Positions 33,767-43,122 of a DNA stretch of 64,000 bases are shown here, piece by piece. The first letter of the stretch is position 1. Each line of letters starts with the position of its first letter. Location: contig JALHJZ010000002.1 in the NCBI GenBank assembly GCA_022838705.1, positions 218,272 through 282,271 of the forward strand, in the 5' to 3' direction. The notes below the pieces were generated by a model, which was not told the origin of the DNA, searched no databases, and saw nothing but the letters and a program-made list of their open reading frames with translations. Both the position numbers and the translations under genes were made by a program. Source of the DNA: Candidatus Bipolaricaulota bacterium (GTDB taxonomy: Bacteria > Bipolaricaulota > Bipolaricaulia > Bipolaricaulales > Bipolaricaulaceae).

Positions 33767-34388
33767 CGGCTTTCTCCCGCGCGAGGAACCGCTGGAGGGA
33801 GAGCTCGGGATCGCAGCCCAACCGTCGCGCCAAGGCAGAAACCTCGACGAGGATCTCCGCCACCAGCCTCTCCGGGTCGGCCACGTCCTCCGGGAGGCGC
33901 AGCCACGTGCCAACGGGGATCGGCCTCCCCTCCGCCTCGCGGACCTCCACGAACTTCGCCGCCCTCACCAGGGCCGGCCCCCGTCGCTCGCGCCGGAAGC
34001 GCCCCTCCTCCCCCTTGATCTCCTCCCACTGCACCCGGACCGCGTCCGGCGTCGAAGCCTGCTTCTCCCCGAACACGTGGGGATGGCGCCGCACGAGCTT
34101 GCGCCGCAGGGCATCGGCCACCTCGCCGATCCCGAACCTCCCCGCCTCCGCCTCGAGCTGGGCGTGGAGGAGGACCTGCAGCAGGACGTCCCCCAACTCG
34201 TCCTGCATCTCCTCCGCCGTCCCCTCGGCCACAGCCTCCGCCGCCTCGTACGCCTCCTCGATGAGGTACGGGACGAGCGTGCGGTGGGTCTGCGCGCGGT
34301 CCCACGGGCAACCCTCCGGCCCGCGGAGGCGGGCGATCACCTCGAGCAGCTCCCCCAGCGCCCGGAGGGGATCGCGGGACCCGCTCAT
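33759..34388 (-). CDS. mazG: MazG nucleoside triphosphate pyrophosphohydrolase
   Basis: House-cleaning enzyme hydrolysing NTPs to NMP and PPi, 209 residues. The N-terminal CPWDRAQTHRTLVPYLIEEAYEA and DELGDVLLQVLLHAQ carry the EExxE and ExxD metal motifs; VRRHPHVFG and VQWEEIK follow. The C-terminal half is a degenerate second repeat. The start overlaps the upstream stop (ATGA). Confidence 0.92.
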   Translation of the reverse strand: MSGSRDPLRALGELLEVIARLRGPEGCPWDRAQTHRTLVPYLIEEAYEAAEAVAEGTAEEMQDELGDVLLQVLLHAQLEAEAGRFGIGEVADALRRKLVRRHPHVFGEKQASTPDAVRVQWEEIKGEEGRFRRERRGPALVRAAKFVEVREAEGRPIPVGTWLRLPEDVADPERLVAEILVEVSALARRLGCDPELSLQRFLAREKADG

Positions 34389-36862
34389 TGCGGCTGGGGG
34401 AGGGTGAGCCTCGCGAGGAGGGCGTCCACCTCAGCCGACCGGAAGGACGGATCGGCCGTCTGGATGCGCTTTAGATCCGCCACCCCTTCCTCATAGCGCC
34501 CGAGCTCAGCGTAGAGTTGGGCCCGCTGCCACAGGAACTCCAGCCCCGCCGGTCCCAACGTGCCCCCCGCTCCTGCTCGCCTCTCCTCAACCGCCACCAT
34601 CTGGGTGTAGATGGAGAGCTTCTGCTGGGGCGTCGTCGCCACGTCGAGCGCCTGGCGGTAGTAATCGAGCGCCCGATCGTACTGGACCTTGGCGAGGTAG
34701 CAGTCCCCCAGCCCGATCAGGGCATCGAGGTTCCCGGGGGAGTGGTTGAGGATCGCCTCGTACTGGGGGATCGCCCCATCGTACTTGTACTGGTCGCGGA
34801 AGTACCCGGCGAGGAGGAAGCGGGTGCGGAGGTCAGTTGGGTCGAGGTCCACGATCTTGCGGGCGATCGTCTCCTTGAGCGAGACCGCGGCCGCGCGTTG
34901 GAGGGCCTGGCGGTAGAAGTCGAGGGCCTTGCCCTGATCCCCCAGCTCGAGGTACACATCGCCCAGGCCGAGGTACCCCTCCGGACGGTACGGGAACAGG
35001 CGGATCGCGTCCTCGTACCTCTTCTTCGCCTCCGTGGTCTGCCCCGCGGCGAGGTACGCCCCCGCCAGCTTGAGGAGGGCATCCGCGGTCAGGCCCCGCT
35101 TGTACGCCGCATCGTAGCGGGCGATCGCCCCCGCCGGGTCCCCTTGGGCGAGGAGGAGATCCCCGGACAGGGTGAGGGCGGTGGCGTTGTTCGGCTCGCG
35201 GGAAAGCACATCCTGAAGCAAGGGCTCGGCGAGGGAGAGTTGGTTATCCCTCACGTACGCCGTGGCGAGCTTCAGGCTGAGCGTGACATTGCCCGGCTGG
35301 AGGTCGAGCGCGTGGCGGTAGGCCTCGCTCGCGGGGCGGTAAAGGCTGAGCGCCATCAGCACGTCCCCCTGGCCGACGTAGGCTTCCACGAACGTCGGCC
35401 GCAGCTCGATCGCCTGCCGGTACTCCGCCTCGGCTTCGATCCACTTCCCGGCCTGGCGGTACATCTCGGCGAGGGCGTACCGCGCCTCAGCGCTCTCCGG
35501 GGCAAGGGCGAGCAGACGCTGGAAGAACGCCTCATCGCCTACCCCCGTCTGGATGAACGCGAGGTAGGCAGCGATGGCCTGCTCCTTGTGGTGCGCTTCC
35601 TCTGTCCGCAGGCGGCCAAGCTCCTCCTCCTCCGCCGCGGTACGCCCCTCCTTCCCCTCCAGTTCGATCCTCTTCGCCGCTGCTGCCGTGAGGAGTTCCT
35701 CGTGGAGGCGCCCGATGTAGTAGGTGAGGTAGGGATCGTCGGACGTGCCCGCACTGCGGGCGGCTTCGAGCTCAGCCAGGGCCTTGGCCTTATCGGATCC
35801 ATACGCCACCGCGGCGGAGAGGACCGGATCGAGGGCCTTCACCTCAATCCGTTCCCGGCGCGCGGTGTACCAGCTGTCCCAGCGCTTCGTCCCCTCGTCG
35901 CGGATGTAATCCGATTTCACTGTGTCGCGGATCGTGGCAAACGCGGGGACAACCGCCTCCTGCCGCGCCAGGAGCTTCACGATGTGGAACCCCTCGTCGT
36001 CGTCCACGAGCTTGACCTGTCCCACCTCCGCCGACCAGATCGCGTCAGTGACCTTGTCCGAGAACGGGGACGAGTAGTAGGAGAACCAGTCCGTCTCGCC
36101 GGTCTCCTTCGTCGCCTCGTCGAGGGAGTGAGCCTGGGCCAGCGCCGCGAAGTCCGCATCGGGAGCGGCGGCCTGCCCAAGGAGCTCATCGGCGAGCTTC
36201 GCCTCGCGGACGAGGATGTGGCCGACCCGGATCCTCTCCGGTTCAGTCTGGTACCGATCCTGGTTCGCGTCATAGTAGGCGAGGAGATCGGCCTCCGTCG
36301 GCTCGATGGGGCCCACCACGAGCTGGCGCACCCGCTCCTCGCGCAGCTGGGCCTCCTGGCTCGCCGCGAGGTCCTTCTTGTACGCCTCCAGCGTCGAACC
36401 CTGGTACTCGAGGAGCTCCTTGAGCTGTTCCTCGGTGAGCCCGTACTGCGTGAGCACGGTCTGGTACTGCGCGCGCACTGCCTGGTCCAGCTCGGCCTTG
36501 GCGATCGTCACCTTGAGCTCCCGCGCTGCCTGGTCGAGGATGACCGACCGCACGATCTCCTCCACGGCCTGGGCCATGTACGGCAGCATCCGGAACGCCC
36601 CTTCCGTCCCCTGGAGCATGGATTCAAAATCCAGGCCGTACATCGCATACAGCTGCGTGTAGTAGTCGATGAGGTTCCCGTAGACCCGGGTGAACTCCTC
36701 GCGGGACACCTGCTTCCCGTCCACGAGGAGGATCGTCTCCTCGGCGCTCCCGGCCGGCGGCGAGCTCAGCCAGCGCAGTCCCCCGGCGACGACGATCGAT
36801 GCCAGGAAACCGATCACAAGCAGCCAGATGATGATCTTTTGATGTCGCTTGAAGAAGTTCAT
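34385..36862 (-). CDS. Membrane-anchored PpiC/SurA-type prolyl isomerase with TPR array
   Basis: 825 residues. One N-terminal membrane anchor (about 10-30, IIIWLLVIGFLASIVVAGG), a SurA_N/SlyD-like helical region about 45-205, a parvulin domain about 210-310 (RVGHILV, FAALAQAHSLDEATKETG, EGFHIVKL), and then tetratricopeptide repeats from about 440 to the end (for instance AEAEYRQAIELRP, AIPQYEAILNHSPGN). It resembles PpiD with an added TPR scaffold and probably folds or escorts envelope proteins. Confidence 0.85.
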   Translation of the reverse strand: MNFFKRHQKIIIWLLVIGFLASIVVAGGLRWLSSPPAGSAEETILLVDGKQVSREEFTRVYGNLIDYYTQLYAMYGLDFESMLQGTEGAFRMLPYMAQAVEEIVRSVILDQAARELKVTIAKAELDQAVRAQYQTVLTQYGLTEEQLKELLEYQGSTLEAYKKDLAASQEAQLREERVRQLVVGPIEPTEADLLAYYDANQDRYQTEPERIRVGHILVREAKLADELLGQAAAPDADFAALAQAHSLDEATKETGETDWFSYYSSPFSDKVTDAIWSAEVGQVKLVDDDEGFHIVKLLARQEAVVPAFATIRDTVKSDYIRDEGTKRWDSWYTARRERIEVKALDPVLSAAVAYGSDKAKALAELEAARSAGTSDDPYLTYYIGRLHEELLTAAAAKRIELEGKEGRTAAEEEELGRLRTEEAHHKEQAIAAYLAFIQTGVGDEAFFQRLLALAPESAEARYALAEMYRQAGKWIEAEAEYRQAIELRPTFVEAYVGQGDVLMALSLYRPASEAYRHALDLQPGNVTLSLKLATAYVRDNQLSLAEPLLQDVLSREPNNATALTLSGDLLLAQGDPAGAIARYDAAYKRGLTADALLKLAGAYLAAGQTTEAKKRYEDAIRLFPYRPEGYLGLGDVYLELGDQGKALDFYRQALQRAAAVSLKETIARKIVDLDPTDLRTRFLLAGYFRDQYKYDGAIPQYEAILNHSPGNLDALIGLGDCYLAKVQYDRALDYYRQALDVATTPQQKLSIYTQMVAVEERRAGAGGTLGPAGLEFLWQRAQLYAELGRYEEGVADLKRIQTADPSFRSAEVDALLARLTLPQPQ

Positions 36863-36933
36863 GGATCCTTAGCCCCCTGCCCGTCTTCGATCACGCGCCG
36901 TTCTCCCCGTCAGCCCGATCCCGCGCGCAGGGA

Positions 36934-37281
36934 TCAAATGTCGTTCCACTCCCCCGTCTGGCGGGGCTCCGCGGGAGAAGGAGGGGCCTCCTTGCGGCGG
37001 GGGCGGAGGACCGGCACCGGGGTTCGCGACCGGACGGTGAACCGGATCCCGGTCCTCGTCTCGTCGCTCATGTCCACCTCCACGAACGAGGGGACGAAGT
37101 ACAGGTCCACCCCGCTGGAGGCAACGTACCCCCGGGCGATGGCGATGCACTTCACCGCCTGGTTCACCGCCTTGGGGCCGATGGCCTGCAGTTCAGCGAT
37201 CCCCTCTTCGCGGAACGTGTTCGCCACCGCCCCGGCGGCGAGGCTGGCTTCTGAGGTCGCTGCGATCTTGAGAACGTTCAC
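36934..37281 (-). CDS. spoVS: SpoVS family protein
   Basis: 115 residues. The first 85 match stage V sporulation protein S (MNVLKIAATSEASLAAGAVA, IGPKAVNQAVKCIAIARGY, SFVEVD), a small Alba-like fold. A basic, proline-rich tail is added. SpoVS occurs in many non-sporulating lineages and is often next to RNase Y, as here (9 bp gap), suggesting a nucleic-acid role. No sporulation genes are seen nearby. Confidence 0.9.
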   Translation of the reverse strand: MNVLKIAATSEASLAAGAVANTFREEGIAELQAIGPKAVNQAVKCIAIARGYVASSGVDLYFVPSFVEVDMSDETRTGIRFTVRSRTPVPVLRPRRKEAPPSPAEPRQTGEWNDI

Positions 37282-37290
37282 CGTTCCTCC

Positions 37291-38910
37291 TTAGCGGGCC
37301 GTGTCCACGAATTGAGCCTGACGGATGACGGTCACCTTGATCTCCCCGGGGTACTGCACCTGTTCCTCAATCCGGCGCGCGATATCATACGCGAGCTTCG
37401 CCGCCATGTCATCCGTCGTCTTCTCCGGCCGGACGATCACCCGCACCTCCCGCCCCGCCTGGATGGCGTAGGCCTCCTTCACCAGGGGATAGGCGGACGC
37501 GATCTTCTCCAGCTCTTCCAGGCGCTGGCAGTACCGTTCGTAGGTCTCCTGGCGCGCCCCGGGGCGGGCCGCGGACAGGGTATCCGCGGCCTGGACGAGG
37601 ACCGCGGTCACGGTCGCCGGCTCCGCCTGGCCGTGGTGGGCGGCGATCGCGTTCACGATCGGCCATGGCTCCCCCGCCCGCCGGGCCAGATCGGCCCCGA
37701 TGAGGGCGTGCGGCCCTTCCACGTCGTGGTCCACCGCTTTCCCGATGTCGTGGAGGAGCCCTGCCCTCTTGGCGGGCTTGGGGTCGATCCCGATCTCCTC
37801 GGCCAGGAGCCGGGCAAGGAAGCTCACCTCGAGCGCGTGCTGGAGCTGGTTCTGGCCATAGCTTGTCCGGAAGTGGAGGCGGCCCAGGAGCGGGATGAGG
37901 TCGCTCGGGAGCTCGATCCCCACCTCAAAGGCGGCCTTCTCCCCCGCCTCGAGGATCGCCTCCTCCACGCGGTCCTTTGCCTTGCGCACCGTTTCCTCGA
38001 TCCGGGCGGGGTGGATCCGCCCGTCCTCGATGAGCTTCTCCAGGGCGATGCGGGCCACTTCCCGCCGCACGGGATGGAACGAGGACAGGACGACCGCCTC
38101 CGGCGTGTCGTCCACGAGGACCTCGATCCCCGTCAGGGCCTCGAACGCCCGGATGTTGCGCCCGTCTCGCCCAATGATGCGTCCCTTGTACTCGTCGTTG
38201 GGGAGCGGGACGGTGGTGACCGTGGCCTCCTCCGCGTAGTCGAGGGCGTAGCGCTGCACAGCATTGGCGAGGATACGACGGGCCCGGCGCTCTGCCTCCT
38301 GGGTCGTGCGCCGCTCCACCTCGCTGATCTTGCGGGCGAAGTACCGCTCCGACTCCGCCTCCACGAGCTTCAGAAGGTACTCTTTGGCCTCCTCCTCCGT
38401 GAACCCGCTCAGCCGCTCCAGAAGCGCCCGTTCCTCGGCGAGGAGTTGGCGGCCGGTCTCGAGGAGGTGGGCGACCTCCGCCTCGTCCTGGCGGATCGAG
38501 GCCTCGATCGTCTCCAGGTACTGGGCCTTCTTCTCCATCCGGTCCTCGCGCTGGCGGAGGCGTTCCTCGAGCTGGACGAGCTCGGCCTCCTTCTTGCGCA
38601 GGCGCTCTTCCTCCCGCTCCCTGAGCTCCTCGATCTCGTGCTGGGTGAGGAGAAGCCGCTCCTGGTGGACCCGCTCCGCTTCCCCGCGGGCCTCGCTCAG
38701 GATCACCTCGGCCCGGCGGTTCACGTGGCGGTGGCGGAGGCGGGCGAAGAGGAGCCCGAGCGCTACCCCGGCGGCGAGGGCAGCGAGGGCGATCCCGACG
38801 GAGAGCCAGGGGAAGGGTGCGCCCGGCTGGGCAGGCGCATTCGCGGCCTGGGGTTGCGCCCACGCCGGCACGGCCCACACCATAGCTCCCAGCCAACCGA
38901 TCCAGGCCAT
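37291..38910 (-). CDS. rny: Ribonuclease Y
   Basis: Membrane-anchored endoribonuclease starting mRNA decay, 539 residues. One membrane segment near 38-55, a long charged coiled coil (EEIEELREREEERLRKKEAEL), a KH domain with GRIIGRDGRNIRAFE, and an HD domain with LLHDIGKAVDHDVEGPHALIG. AAGGAG lies about 10 nt before the ATG. It follows the MMPL gene by 28 bp. Confidence 0.94.
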   Translation of the reverse strand: MAWIGWLGAMVWAVPAWAQPQAANAPAQPGAPFPWLSVGIALAALAAGVALGLLFARLRHRHVNRRAEVILSEARGEAERVHQERLLLTQHEIEELREREEERLRKKEAELVQLEERLRQREDRMEKKAQYLETIEASIRQDEAEVAHLLETGRQLLAEERALLERLSGFTEEEAKEYLLKLVEAESERYFARKISEVERRTTQEAERRARRILANAVQRYALDYAEEATVTTVPLPNDEYKGRIIGRDGRNIRAFEALTGIEVLVDDTPEAVVLSSFHPVRREVARIALEKLIEDGRIHPARIEETVRKAKDRVEEAILEAGEKAAFEVGIELPSDLIPLLGRLHFRTSYGQNQLQHALEVSFLARLLAEEIGIDPKPAKRAGLLHDIGKAVDHDVEGPHALIGADLARRAGEPWPIVNAIAAHHGQAEPATVTAVLVQAADTLSAARPGARQETYERYCQRLEELEKIASAYPLVKEAYAIQAGREVRVIVRPEKTTDDMAAKLAYDIARRIEEQVQYPGEIKVTVIRQAQFVDTAR

Positions 38911-38938
38911 CCGATCTTCTCCTTCAGTAAAGAGCACT

Positions 38939-41746
38939 TTATTCCTTCGGTCCCTCTTTCTCAACCAGCAGGGCGGCGGCAGCGGGGAGGAACGTCAGGC
39001 TCCACAGGAGGGTGAACCCCAGCCCGAGGAGGGCCGAGGTGCCGAGGAGGCGGAGTCCCGGGGTGCGGGCGGTGAGGAGCGCGGCGAAGGTCGCCATCGT
39101 CGTCAACGAGCTGAACGCGATGGGGATGGCGGTCGTCGCCGCAGCGCGGGCCACGGCATCCCCACCCATAGCGCGTTCCTCAGCCACCCGATGAAGAAGG
39201 ACCACCGCGCTGTCGATCCCGATCCCGATGAGGAGGGGAGAGATGGCAATGTTGGTGAAATTGAACTGAACCCCGAGGAGGGTCATCCCGGCGAGCATCC
39301 ACACATAGCCCATCGCCAACGGGGCGAGGGCGAGGGCCGCCTCGGAGGGCCGCGGGAAGTCGTGCCAGACGAGGAGGAAAATGATCACCACCGCGAGGAC
39401 GGTGGAGAGGAGGAAATCCCGCTTCATGTACTCCTCGAGCCGGGCGGAGACCTCCGGGAGCCCGAGGCGGTCCACACCGAGCCCATCCGCCCAGTCGAGG
39501 AAGGCTTGGAGGTTGCGGCCCTGGTAGAGGGTGGGCGCCATCCTCGCCTCAACGATGTAGCGTCCGTTTTGGGTCCCATACTGCGATCGCACTTCCGCCG
39601 GGAGGAGGGCGAGGATCTGGTCGAGGAGCTGCGGCTCCGGGGGGAGGGCCGTCACCTTCGCCACCAGCTCTTCGAGGGCCCCCAGATCCCCCGCGATCTC
39701 CTCGAGTCGTGCCCGCACGGCCGGGGCATCCACGCCCTCCAGCTCCCATAGGAGCGCGATGAGCTCATCGCTCCCCGCCGAAAGCGCCTCCGCCAACGCC
39801 GGGCGCCCCTGGAGGAGGGCGAGGAACTCCAGCTGGGCGAGGTCAACGATCAGGTTCTGCAGTGCGCCGAGGGTGGCATCCCAGCGGCCGAGCGTCTCCC
39901 CGAGATCCTCCACCCCACTTTGCACCTCGCCCACGGGGAGGTTGAGGATCGAGACCTCGCCCCCGAGGAGCTCCTGGGGGAGGAGGTTCCGCACCGATAC
40001 CGTGGACTGGACCAGGGGGTGGCTGGCGAGCACCTCCTCCAGCGGGCCGATCTCCTCGGGCCGGTCAACGAAGAACTGGAACGAATCTCCGAGCCAGACC
40101 TCGCTTGCAAACTCACGGTTGAGGGTAGAAAGCACCGTCACCGCCGGGGTGACCGGCGCCAGATCGCTCGACGCGAACTTAAACTGAACCTGCGTTGCTT
40201 GGTACACGATTGATCCCGTGAGGATCAGGCCTACCGCGACCACGCCCGGCCGGAGGCGGAGGAAGCGGCGGTAGGCGGAGTGGAGGAACGTCGTGGACCC
40301 AAGGGACCGCTTCCGGGTGGGGCGGCGGTCGCGCGCGGTCAGCGTCACCAGAGCCGGGGTGAGGAGGAGGGCCCCGGCGAGCGGGAACAGGATCCCCACC
40401 GCCATGATCGCCCCCATCTCCCACAGAGCGCGAGAATGGGAGAGGAGGAGACAGCCGAATACCCCCGCGATGGTCGCCGCGGCCGTGAAACACGCCCCCC
40501 CCTTCGTGCGCACGGCGATCGCCAGCGCCCCCTTCACGTCCTTCCCATGAGCCCGCTCCTCGACGTACCGGGAGAGGACGTGGATGCAGAAGTCATCCCC
40601 CAGCCCGATGACCAACGCCGGCAGGAACACGGTGAGGAGGTTGAACCCCCCCACCGCGAGTTTGGCCCACGCCATGGTGAACAGAGCGGAGAGCGTGATG
40701 GGGATGATGGCGGCCAGGCACAGGGACGGCTTGAGGAGGATGGCAAACAGCAAGCCGAACACCGCCGCCATGGAGATGATCGTCACGAGGTTCATGTCCT
40801 GGCGGATCGTGTCCTCCGCCTCCACCGTCATCGCGTAGGCCCCGGTGATCCCCGCCTCGACCCCGAGGTCCCCTAGTTGGGCGCGCGCGACCGCCTCCTG
40901 CACGGCGGCTGAGACAGCTCGGTTGTACTCAAGCGATTCCGTCGGCCGACGGGACGGCCAGATCTGGAGGACCAGCCGGGTACGGTCCCGCGACAGGATC
41001 GGCTCACCTGTCTCCTGGGGGGCGGGGCGGTCCCCGACGGCCCGCGCGATCGTCGCTGCCTCCGCGACCAGCTCCTGCCCAGCGAGGATCCCCTCCAGGA
41101 GATCCCGGGCGGCATGCCCGGTGGCCGCGAGCTCGCTGAGCGCGGCCCGCACCGCCGCGGGGTCCGTCGCCTGCGCCGAGGTGACCGTGGCGAGGATCTC
41201 CGTGAACGATCGGGCCGGGGGAAGGGCCGGCAACTGGGCTTGGACCTCACGGGCGATCTCCCGCAGCCGGTCAAGCTCAGCCGGAGAAAGGGTCCGGAAG
41301 ATGAGGAGCTCGGGGGGGACAACGATCCCTTCCCCGACGCGGTACGAGGCGGAGACGAGATCCGAGGACGGCCCCAGATCGAGCTCCCCGATCACCCGCT
41401 CCGCGGCCGCGATGAGGGCCCGCTCGCGCTCCGCCATGTCCGGCGGCGGGGAGACGAGGGTGAGGAGGACCGCTATCACGTCCGTGCTCGCGATCTCCTC
41501 TTCCATGGACTGGAACTTGATGACGAGGGGATCCTGCTGAGGGAGGAGGTCGAGGTAGTCCGTGCGGATGCGAAAATCACGGATGTAGACGTAGGACAGG
41601 GCCGCGAGGGCCACGAACAGGGCGATGATGAGCCACGGCCAGCGGGTCGAGGCCGTGGCGAGGGCGGCGAACAGCCGGTCCCGCAGCCGGGGAGGCTTAG
41701 CGGGTTTGGGCGCGTTCCCCGGACGGCGTGCGGATGGTGATGGCAT
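38939..41746 (-). CDS. RND-superfamily (MMPL-type) transporter
   Basis: About 935 residues. Duplicated layout: an initial helix near 30-50 (WPWLIIALFVALAALSYVYI), a periplasmic loop, a five-helix bundle, then a second copy (SIVYQAT.. loop, helices to the C-terminus FLPAAAALLV). Similar proteins export lipids or hopanoids. The start is uncertain; ATG at 41746 puts the first 50 nt inside nusA, and no standard start lies between the nusA stop and the first helix. Confidence 0.83.
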   Translation of the reverse strand: MPSPSARRPGNAPKPAKPPRLRDRLFAALATASTRWPWLIIALFVALAALSYVYIRDFRIRTDYLDLLPQQDPLVIKFQSMEEEIASTDVIAVLLTLVSPPPDMAERERALIAAAERVIGELDLGPSSDLVSASYRVGEGIVVPPELLIFRTLSPAELDRLREIAREVQAQLPALPPARSFTEILATVTSAQATDPAAVRAALSELAATGHAARDLLEGILAGQELVAEAATIARAVGDRPAPQETGEPILSRDRTRLVLQIWPSRRPTESLEYNRAVSAAVQEAVARAQLGDLGVEAGITGAYAMTVEAEDTIRQDMNLVTIISMAAVFGLLFAILLKPSLCLAAIIPITLSALFTMAWAKLAVGGFNLLTVFLPALVIGLGDDFCIHVLSRYVEERAHGKDVKGALAIAVRTKGGACFTAAATIAGVFGCLLLSHSRALWEMGAIMAVGILFPLAGALLLTPALVTLTARDRRPTRKRSLGSTTFLHSAYRRFLRLRPGVVAVGLILTGSIVYQATQVQFKFASSDLAPVTPAVTVLSTLNREFASEVWLGDSFQFFVDRPEEIGPLEEVLASHPLVQSTVSVRNLLPQELLGGEVSILNLPVGEVQSGVEDLGETLGRWDATLGALQNLIVDLAQLEFLALLQGRPALAEALSAGSDELIALLWELEGVDAPAVRARLEEIAGDLGALEELVAKVTALPPEPQLLDQILALLPAEVRSQYGTQNGRYIVEARMAPTLYQGRNLQAFLDWADGLGVDRLGLPEVSARLEEYMKRDFLLSTVLAVVIIFLLVWHDFPRPSEAALALAPLAMGYVWMLAGMTLLGVQFNFTNIAISPLLIGIGIDSAVVLLHRVAEERAMGGDAVARAAATTAIPIAFSSLTTMATFAALLTARTPGLRLLGTSALLGLGFTLLWSLTFLPAAAALLVEKEGPKE

Positions 41747-42644
41747 ACCCGGTGAGCTTGGCAGCGAGCTCCACATTGTGTCCATCGCGACCGATGGCGA
41801 GTGAGATGTCGCTCCCCGGCACGGTGACGACGGCCTTCTTGGCGGGTTCGTCGAGCTCGATCTCCAGCGTGCTGGCTGGGGCAAGGGCCCCCCGGATCAC
41901 CTGCCGCACATCCTCGTTCCAGCGCACGATGTCCACCTTCTCCCCGGAGAGCTCCCGGCTCACGGCCCGGATCCGGCTCCCGCCGGGACCGATGCAGCTC
42001 CCCACCGGGTCAATGCGGGGATCCACTCCCCGCACGAGGACCTTCGATTTCGTGCCCGGCACCCGGGCCACCTTCACCACCTCGAGCATCCCCTGTTCCA
42101 GCTCCGGCACCTCGAGGGCGAGGAGCTTGGCCACGAAATCGGGGTGGGCCCGGGACACGTAGATCCGCGGATCGCCCTGGAGCTTCTCCACGCGGTAGAG
42201 GTAGGTGCGCAGCCGGCGGCCAGGGACGTACCGCTCGGTGGGCATCCGCTCCTCGCTCGGGAGCAACGCCTCCACCTCGCCCAAGTTGATCCACACATCG
42301 CGGCCTTCGAATCGATGGACGAACCCGTTCAGGATCTCCCCGATCCGGGAAGCGTACATCTCGTAGAGGCCCTCCCGCCGGTGGCGGAGGATCTCCCGGC
42401 GGAAGAAGTCCTCGGCGCGGCGGGACTCGATGCGCCCCAGTTCCCGGACGAGGTCAAAGATCTCCCCATTGACGCGGACGTCCCCCGACCGCCGATCGAT
42501 CTCCACCGGTGGCGGCTCTTCCCCCCCGAACTTCGCCTGGTAGGCAGCGGCGATGGCCTTCTCCATCGCGACGAACGCGACCTCGCGGTCCAGGCCGCGC
42601 GCGCGGGCCATCTCCTCAATCGCCTCCAGGAACTCGACGTTCAT
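41697..42644 (-). CDS. nusA: Transcription elongation/termination factor NusA
   Basis: 315 residues with the bacterial NusA N-terminal domain, S1 domain (GFVHRFEGRDVWINLG), KH1 (VDPVGSCIGPGGSRI) and KH2 (ISLAIGRDGHNVELAAKLTGY). It lacks the acidic C-terminal repeats of E. coli NusA. The ATG overlaps the rimP stop (ATGA), the classic rimP-nusA pair. Confidence 0.94.
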   Translation of the reverse strand: MNVEFLEAIEEMARARGLDREVAFVAMEKAIAAAYQAKFGGEEPPPVEIDRRSGDVRVNGEIFDLVRELGRIESRRAEDFFRREILRHRREGLYEMYASRIGEILNGFVHRFEGRDVWINLGEVEALLPSEERMPTERYVPGRRLRTYLYRVEKLQGDPRIYVSRAHPDFVAKLLALEVPELEQGMLEVVKVARVPGTKSKVLVRGVDPRIDPVGSCIGPGGSRIRAVSRELSGEKVDIVRWNEDVRQVIRGALAPASTLEIELDEPAKKAVVTVPGSDISLAIGRDGHNVELAAKLTGYAITIRTPSGERAQTR

Positions 42645-43099
42645 CGCCGCCCCTGTTCCCCTTCGTACACGAGGCGGGCGCTCGTGATCCGCGCGAACGG
42701 GATCGCGACCTCCACGCCCTCGCTCTCGACGGTGACCGCCTCCGCTGTCGCTCGAACGAGCCGCCCGCGCTGGGTCCCCTCCGATCCTAGTTTGATCTGA
42801 ACGAGCTTCCCTACCGCCTGGGCGTAGTGGCGCGGCTCCCACAGCCCGCGCTCCAGGCCCGGGGACGACACCTCGAGGAGGTAGGACGAGGGCAAGGGAT
42901 CGGCCTCATCCAACAGGGCGCCGATCGCCCGGTTGGCGCGGGCGCAGTCGTCCACCGTCACGCCCCCTGGACGATCCACCTGCACGGTGAGGTAGACCCG
43001 CGCCCCCGCCCGGCGGAGCTCCCAGTGGTACACCTCCACGTCAGCCGCGGCCGCGCCTTGGTGCACGAGTGCATCGAGCTTTTCCTGAACCCCCTCCAT
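42641..43099 (-). CDS. rimP: Ribosome maturation factor RimP
   Basis: 152-residue 30S assembly factor. Family segments are LRRAGARVYLTVQVDRPGGVTVDDCARANRAIGALLDE and YLLEVSSPGLERGL. The ATG lies 7 nt after a perfect TATAAT and has no Shine-Dalgarno sequence. First gene of a run reaching rnc, about 11 kb downstream. Confidence 0.92.
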   Translation of the reverse strand: MEGVQEKLDALVHQGAAAADVEVYHWELRRAGARVYLTVQVDRPGGVTVDDCARANRAIGALLDEADPLPSSYLLEVSSPGLERGLWEPRHYAQAVGKLVQIKLGSEGTQRGRLVRATAEAVTVESEGVEVAIPFARITSARLVYEGEQGRR

Positions 43100-43106
43100 G
43101 TTGGGG

Positions 43107-43112
43107 ATTATA
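43107..43112 (-). promoter_or_regulatory. -10 element of the rimP operon, overlapping the rluD -10
   Basis: TATAAT on the minus strand, 7 nt before the rimP ATG. It shares four base pairs with the plus-strand TATACT of rluD, so both promoters cannot be occupied at once. Confidence 0.6.
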
Positions 43113-43114
43113 CT
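43109..43114 (+). promoter_or_regulatory. -10 element of rluD, overlapping the rimP -10
   Basis: TATACT, 8 nt before the rluD GTG, with no Shine-Dalgarno sequence. Confidence 0.5.
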
Positions 43115-43122
43115 TGCCGTCA

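Noticed and set aside
36934..37281. SpoVS as evidence for an endospore former
   Set aside because: SpoVS is common in non-sporulating bacteria and no other sporulation genes are present here.
34517..37294. Plus-strand open frame of about 925 codons opposite the PpiC/TPR gene
   Set aside because: Composition is antisense-like and it runs through several real minus-strand genes and intergenic gaps.
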